From contig JAGPFT010000028.1 in assembly GCA_018056405.1 (NCBI GenBank), positions 1 through 13,485 on the forward strand: a stretch of 13,485 bases of DNA, read 5' to 3'. Position 1 is the stretch's first letter; each line of letters begins with the position of its first letter. The position numbers were made by a program, and so were the translations under genes. The notes beneath the pieces are model-generated. The model saw nothing but the letters and a program-made list of their open reading frames with translations, was not told where the DNA came from and did not search any database. Shown here piece after piece: positions 9,666-13,485 of the stretch. The stretch comes from Anaerolineae bacterium. GTDB lineage: Bacteria; Chloroflexota; Anaerolineae; Aggregatilineales; Aggregatilineaceae.

Positions 9666-11891
9666 GTGAGCGGAAAAGAGTTGCTGATCGGCCAGAGCGT
9701 GCGCCGCCTTGACGCGGTAGGCAAGGTCACTGGCGAAACTGTATACCCTGGCGATATTGATATGCAAAACCAGTTGTGGATGAAGATTCGCTTTGCGGAT
9801 CGCGTCCACGCGCGCATCACGGCCATTGACACGAGCAAAGCCGAAGCCTATCCCGGCGTGGTGGCGGTGTTCACTGCCCAAGACGTGCCGGTCAACGAAT
9901 ACGGGCTGGGGATTCCTGATCAGCCGGTGCTATGCGGGCCGGGCAGTGCCAAAGAGGGCGCGGACGTCGTGCGCTGCGTCAGCGACCAGGTGGCGCTGGT
10001 CGTGGCGGACAGCGAGGCGGCGGCTGCCGAAGCAGCCCGCTTGATTGACATCACCTATGAAGACCTGCCGGTGGTCGCTGACCCGGAGGAGGCGCTGAAA
10101 GAAGGTGCGCCCCAGCTTCACGCGCACGCCCAGGGCAATGTGCTCGTTCACTACCGTATCCGTCATGGCGACATGGCGGCGGGCTGGGCGCAGGCTGAGA
10201 TCGTGGTGGAGGGCGAGTATCACACCGGCACGCAGGAGCACGCCTACCTCCAGCCGGAGGCCGGGCTGGGTTATATAGACGAAGAGGACCGCGTCACAGT
10301 GGTGGTGGCCGGGCAATGGGTGCACAAAGATCAGCAGCAGGTCGCTCATGCCCTGGGACTGCCCGAAGAGCAGGTGCGGATCATCTATCCAGCCATCGGC
10401 GGTGCGTTCGGCGGGCGCGAAGATGTGTCCGTTCAGATCGTGCTCGGCCTGGCCGCGTGGAAATTGCAGCGCCCGGTCAAGATCATCTGGAGCCGCGAAG
10501 AGTCCATCATTGGGCATCACAAGCGCCATCCCATGACCATCCGGGCGAAGTGGGGCGCGACGAAAGAGGGCAGGCTGGTCGCTGCGGAGGCGGAGATCAT
10601 CGCTGACGCAGGTGCGTATGCCTATACTTCCCCCAAAGTGCTCGGCAACGCGCACCTGATGGTCTGCGGCCCCTATGTCATCCCTAACGCCCATGTGGAC
10701 AGCTATGCCGTCTACACCAACAACGTGCCCAGCGGTGCGTTCCGGGGCTTTGGCGGGCCGCAGGGCGCTTTTGCCGCTGAAGGCCAGATGAACAAGTTGG
10801 CCGAGGCGCTGGGTATGGACCCGGTCGCGCTGCGTGCCATGAATGTGCTCAAGGATGGCAGCATCACTGTGGTAGGCTCGCCGCTGCCGCCTGGCGTCAC
10901 GCTGGATCGCGTCCTGGCCGACGGCGCGGTGCAGAGCGGCTATTGGGAGCACATGGGCGGGCAGTGGCAGCGCCGGCCCGTTGCGCAGCCAGCGGACCCG
11001 GCCAAACGGCGCGGAGTCGGCATGGCGATGGGCTTCAAGAACATCGGTTTCAGCTTTGGCGCGCCCGAAGGGAACTGGGCGACTGTGGAGCTACACGGCT
11101 CCACCGAGATCGAGCGCGTGGTGGTGCATGAGGCGGGCGCGGACGTGGGCCAGGGCGCGCACACGGTCTTCGCGCAGATGGCCGCCGCAGTGGTTGGCGT
11201 GCCAGTGGAGAAGGTGGAGCTTCTTGGCCACGACACGGCACACGCCGGCAATTCGGGGAGCACGTCGGCCTCGCGCATGACCTTCATGGCCGGCAATGCG
11301 ATCAAGGGGGCGGCGGAGCTGGCGCTGGAGAAGTGGCGGGCCGAAGAGCGCCCGGCCATTGCCACCTATCAGTACCGCGCGCCCAAGACGACCCCCTACG
11401 ATCCCGAAACCGGGCGCAGCGAGCCGAACGTCTCCTATGGCTATATGGCGCAATTCGTCGAGGTCGAGGTGGATGTGGAGACCGGGCACGTGCGGGTGGT
11501 GCGCGTGGTCTCGGCGCACGATGTCGGCAAGGCGATCAACCCGCACCTGATCGAGGGGCAGGTGGAGGGCGCGGTCGTCCAGGCATTGGGGTACGCGATC
11601 ATGGAGAACCTGGTGACCAAAGACGGGCGCATCCTCAACCCCGCTCTGTCAACCTACCTGATCCCGACGATCTGGGACATCCCAGAAGAGACCAAATCAG
11701 TCATCCTCGAATATGCCGATCCGCGCGGTCCCTGGGGCGCGCGGGGCATGGCCGAGATGCCTTTCATCCCGCTTGCCCCGGCTATTGTGGCGGCGGTGCA
11801 CGACGCGACCGGCGTGTGGTTTGACCGCATTCCGCTGACGCCGGAGCGGGTGGTGGCCCGGCTGCGCGAGAAGGGCCTCGGTGCTATTTAG
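9666..11891 (+). CDS. Molybdenum-binding catalytic subunit, xanthine dehydrogenase family
   Basis: A cytoplasmic hydroxylase large subunit (741 residues from GTG 9666), typical length for a stand-alone Mo subunit. It starts with IGQSVRRLDAVGKVTG, the usual opening of the Ald_Xan_dh domain, and shows GGAFGGRED (245-253), GAFRGFGGPQ (357-366), the GADVGQGAHTVFAQ block and GMAEMPFIPLAPAI with presumed catalytic Glu697. It carries no FeS or FAD domain and probably works with the FAD-FeS protein at 7200-8627. The substrate (xanthine, another purine, nicotinate, aldehyde) cannot be read from the sequence. In-frame TTG 9624 and ATG 9633 are alternatives; GTG 9666 fits the family start, with AAGGAG at 9648-9653 rather far upstream (12 bases). 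It overlaps the yqeB-like gene by 11 bp, indicating a shared transcript. It is clearly divergent from the Mo domain of the XdhD-like protein, so the two are paralogues rather than a recent duplication. Confidence 0.93.
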   Translation: MSGKELLIGQSVRRLDAVGKVTGETVYPGDIDMQNQLWMKIRFADRVHARITAIDTSKAEAYPGVVAVFTAQDVPVNEYGLGIPDQPVLCGPGSAKEGADVVRCVSDQVALVVADSEAAAAEAARLIDITYEDLPVVADPEEALKEGAPQLHAHAQGNVLVHYRIRHGDMAAGWAQAEIVVEGEYHTGTQEHAYLQPEAGLGYIDEEDRVTVVVAGQWVHKDQQQVAHALGLPEEQVRIIYPAIGGAFGGREDVSVQIVLGLAAWKLQRPVKIIWSREESIIGHHKRHPMTIRAKWGATKEGRLVAAEAEIIADAGAYAYTSPKVLGNAHLMVCGPYVIPNAHVDSYAVYTNNVPSGAFRGFGGPQGAFAAEGQMNKLAEALGMDPVALRAMNVLKDGSITVVGSPLPPGVTLDRVLADGAVQSGYWEHMGGQWQRRPVAQPADPAKRRGVGMAMGFKNIGFSFGAPEGNWATVELHGSTEIERVVVHEAGADVGQGAHTVFAQMAAAVVGVPVEKVELLGHDTAHAGNSGSTSASRMTFMAGNAIKGAAELALEKWRAEERPAIATYQYRAPKTTPYDPETGRSEPNVSYGYMAQFVEVEVDVETGHVRVVRVVSAHDVGKAINPHLIEGQVEGAVVQALGYAIMENLVTKDGRILNPALSTYLIPTIWDIPEETKSVILEYADPRGPWGARGMAEMPFIPLAPAIVAAVHDATGVWFDRIPLTPERVVARLREKGLGAI

Positions 11892-12741
11892 CCGCGTCTC
11901 CGTGATCGTCCGGGGCGGGGGCGACCTCGCTTCCGGCGTGGTCTACCGGCTGGTGAAGGCGGGCTTTCCAGTGTTGGTGATTGAGCTGGAACGCCCGCTT
12001 GCCATCCGGCGGGCCGTCGCCTTTGCGTCGGCGGTGTTCGACGGTAGCATCACAGTGGAGGGCGTCACGGCGCGGCGCGTGGCCCATTCTGGCGAGATCG
12101 CCGAAGTGCAGGCCGCTGGCGAGGTGCCGGTGCTGGTTGACGCCGGCGGGGCGAGCATTGGCGCGCTGCGTCCGGCGGTCGTGGTGGATGCGCGCCTCGC
12201 CAAGCGCAATCTAGGCACGGCGCGGGCCGACGCGCCATTGGTCATCGGGATGGGGCCGGGTTTCACCGCCGGCGAGGACTGCCACGCGGTGATCGAGACG
12301 AATCGGGGGCACTTCCTGGGCCGTGTGATCTGGCAGGGGGCGGCAGAGGCGGACACCGGCAGGCCGGGCGGCGTCCAGGGGCGCACGCTTGAGCGCGTGC
12401 TGCGCGCCCCGTGTGCAGGCACGGTCGTGCCGCTGGCGGCGATTGGCGACGCCGTGCGCGCGGGTGACGTGCTGGCGACTGTCAGCGGGGAGGAAGTCCG
12501 CGCTCCGTTCGACGGGGTGCTGCGCGGGCTGATTCACCCGTCGGTGCCGGTCACGGCGGGGCTGAAGATCGGCGACGTGGACCCGCGCGGTATGCGCGAG
12601 CACTGCTTCACCATCTCCGAGAAGGCGCTGGCGATTGGCGGCGGTGTGCTAGAAGCGATCCTGAGTGCGCCGCAGCTTGCGCCGTTGCTGCGCGGAGACA
12701 CCCTTCTCGACGATCCCCTCGGCTGGCCTCCAGTGAAATGA
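11881..12741 (+). CDS. yqeB: YqeB/EF2563-family selenium-dependent molybdenum hydroxylase system protein
   Basis: 286 residues. The N-terminal nucleotide-binding-like part has VIVRGGGDLASG (8-19) followed by ELERPLAIRRAVAF, hallmark of the EF2563/YqeB family. The central block GMGPGFTAGEDCHAVIET (123-140) contains conserved-looking Cys134, followed by RGHFLGR. Residues about 174-224 resemble a barrel-sandwich (biotinyl/lipoyl-like) domain: LRAPCAGTVVPL, GDAVRAGDVLATV, VRAPFDGVLRGLI. The lysine that carries biotin or lipoate is absent. Comparative genomics in the literature ties this family to selD and selenium-dependent molybdenum hydroxylases; the exact biochemical step is not known to me. 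The GTG at 11881, with GAGAAGGG 5 bases upstream, overlaps the Mo subunit gene by 11 bp. GTG codons a few residues later are alternative starts. The next gene follows after 9 bases. Confidence 0.9.
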   Translation: MLFSRVSVIVRGGGDLASGVVYRLVKAGFPVLVIELERPLAIRRAVAFASAVFDGSITVEGVTARRVAHSGEIAEVQAAGEVPVLVDAGGASIGALRPAVVVDARLAKRNLGTARADAPLVIGMGPGFTAGEDCHAVIETNRGHFLGRVIWQGAAEADTGRPGGVQGRTLERVLRAPCAGTVVPLAAIGDAVRAGDVLATVSGEEVRAPFDGVLRGLIHPSVPVTAGLKIGDVDPRGMREHCFTISEKALAIGGGVLEAILSAPQLAPLLRGDTLLDDPLGWPPVK

Positions 12742-12750
12742 GCGCACCCT

Positions 12751-13485
12751 ATGCTGCTGCGTGAGGCGCTGCGCGTGCAGCGCGGCGATGTGGTGTCTTT
12801 TGTCGGGGCCGGCGGCAAGACGGCGGCTCTGTTTCGCCTGGCGACGGAGCTGCGTGCCGAGGGTTGGCGCGTGCTGGCAACGACGACGACGCGCGTGGCT
12901 TCCTGCGAAATCGCCCAGGCACCGGCGGCCATCCAATTCAACAGCGCGGTGGCTGCCGGACATCTTCGCGATCAACTGGGCGAGCACGGCTTCGTCTTTC
13001 TCTACGCAGGAGGCGACTCGCAGAACGCGCACAAAGTGGTTGGGCTGCCGCTCCCCGTCATCGGCGGTCTGATCGACTCGATGAATTCCGACGTGCTGCT
13101 GATCGAAGCCGACGGCGCGCGGCGGCTGCCGTTCAAGGTACCGCGCGCGCACGAACCGGCGATCCCACCGGAGACGACGCTGGTTGTGCCGGTGGCTGGG
13201 GTGGACGCGCTCGACCAGCCGCTGGACGAGGCGCATGTCTACAACGCGACCCGGCTGTGCGACCGCTATGGGTTCGTCGAAGGCGAACGGCTGATTCCGC
13301 CCTGGATGGCCGTTGCCTTGCGCGACCCGGAACTGGGGTTGCGTGGCGTGCCGGACGGCGCGCGCGTCTGCGTGCTGCTGAACAAGACGCCCGGCGAGGG
13401 GTACGTCCATCGCCGCGCCCGGCGCGTGGCCCAGCTTGTGCTGCGCTCAGCGCGCATCGAGGCAGTGGCGCTGGGCGCGATGCAG
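12751..13485 (+). CDS. yqeC: YqeC-family selenium-dependent hydroxylase accessory protein (3' partial)
   Basis: The frame is open from ATG 12751 to the window end (245 codons, no stop). It has a P-loop-like VGAGGKTA (18-25), ATTTTRV (43-49), a Walker-B-like VLLIEADGARRLPFK (115-129) followed by PRAHEPAIP, and VAGVDALDQPLDEAHVYN. These match the YqeC family, nucleotide-binding accessory proteins found beside YqeB and selenium-dependent molybdenum hydroxylases; their precise reaction is not established. In some bacteria the next gene, or a fused domain, is a MocA-like nucleotidyltransferase acting on molybdenum cofactor; that part would lie beyond the window. There is no good Shine-Dalgarno before 12751. 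Translation may be coupled to the preceding gene, whose stop is 9 bases upstream. The overlapping ATG at 12738 is in another frame and stops after 8 codons. Confidence 0.9.
   Translation, partial: MLLREALRVQRGDVVSFVGAGGKTAALFRLATELRAEGWRVLATTTTRVASCEIAQAPAAIQFNSAVAAGHLRDQLGEHGFVFLYAGGDSQNAHKVVGLPLPVIGGLIDSMNSDVLLIEADGARRLPFKVPRAHEPAIPPETTLVVPVAGVDALDQPLDEAHVYNATRLCDRYGFVEGERLIPPWMAVALRDPELGLRGVPDGARVCVLLNKTPGEGYVHRRARRVAQLVLRSARIEAVALGAMQ

Noticed and set aside
9379..9669. Plus-strand ORF bridging the small membrane protein and the second Mo subunit
   Set aside because: Mostly an out-of-frame reading of the small membrane protein; Gly/Arg-rich, no ribosome binding site.

Overview
The window comes from a GC-rich bacterium with many GTG starts and tight, overlapping genes. 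The protein styles, and the G/C-rich palindromic repeats between genes, suggest the phylum Chloroflexota (Anaerolineae-like). This assignment is inferred from protein style only and was not searched. Every gene I can support is on the + strand.

Layout. (1) 2-2428: the 3' part of a large polytopic membrane protein, GT-C glycosyltransferase-like. (2) 2425-6906: a tightly packed run of a 1002-residue XdhD-like molybdenum hydroxylase with an N-terminal [2Fe-2S] region, the molybdenum-cofactor sulfuration/insertion factor XdhC, and a small calcineurin-like metallophosphoesterase. (3) 6907-7199: an intergenic palindromic repeat, then a possible promoter region. (4) 7200-8627: an FAD-binding subunit fused to a complete two-cluster [2Fe-2S] subunit. 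(5) 8628-9118: about 490 bp without a gene, filled with hairpins and two abutting fold-back elements. (6) 9119-13485: a small two-helix membrane protein, a second molybdenum-binding hydroxylase subunit, a YqeB/EF2563-family protein, and a YqeC-family protein that runs off the window end.

How the genes fit together. The FAD/FeS protein and the second Mo subunit together supply the usual parts of a xanthine-dehydrogenase-family enzyme (Mo, two [2Fe-2S], FAD). XdhC serves cofactor maturation. YqeB and YqeC are known genomic markers of selenium-dependent molybdenum hydroxylases, and the 1002-residue protein resembles E. coli XdhD, whose gene lies near yqeB-yqeC-mocA. The window therefore looks like a selenium-dependent molybdenum hydroxylase (purine/N-heterocycle hydroxylase) locus. 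The substrate cannot be read from the sequence, and selD is not in the window.

The most notable observation is in the XdhD-like protein. All four cysteines that should hold the plant-ferredoxin-type [2Fe-2S] cluster are replaced (Asp38, Ser43, Asp46, Ser58), while the four cysteines of the second cluster are intact. The normal electron path to FAD should therefore be cut. The fold-back repeats at 8687-9046 are the second point of interest.
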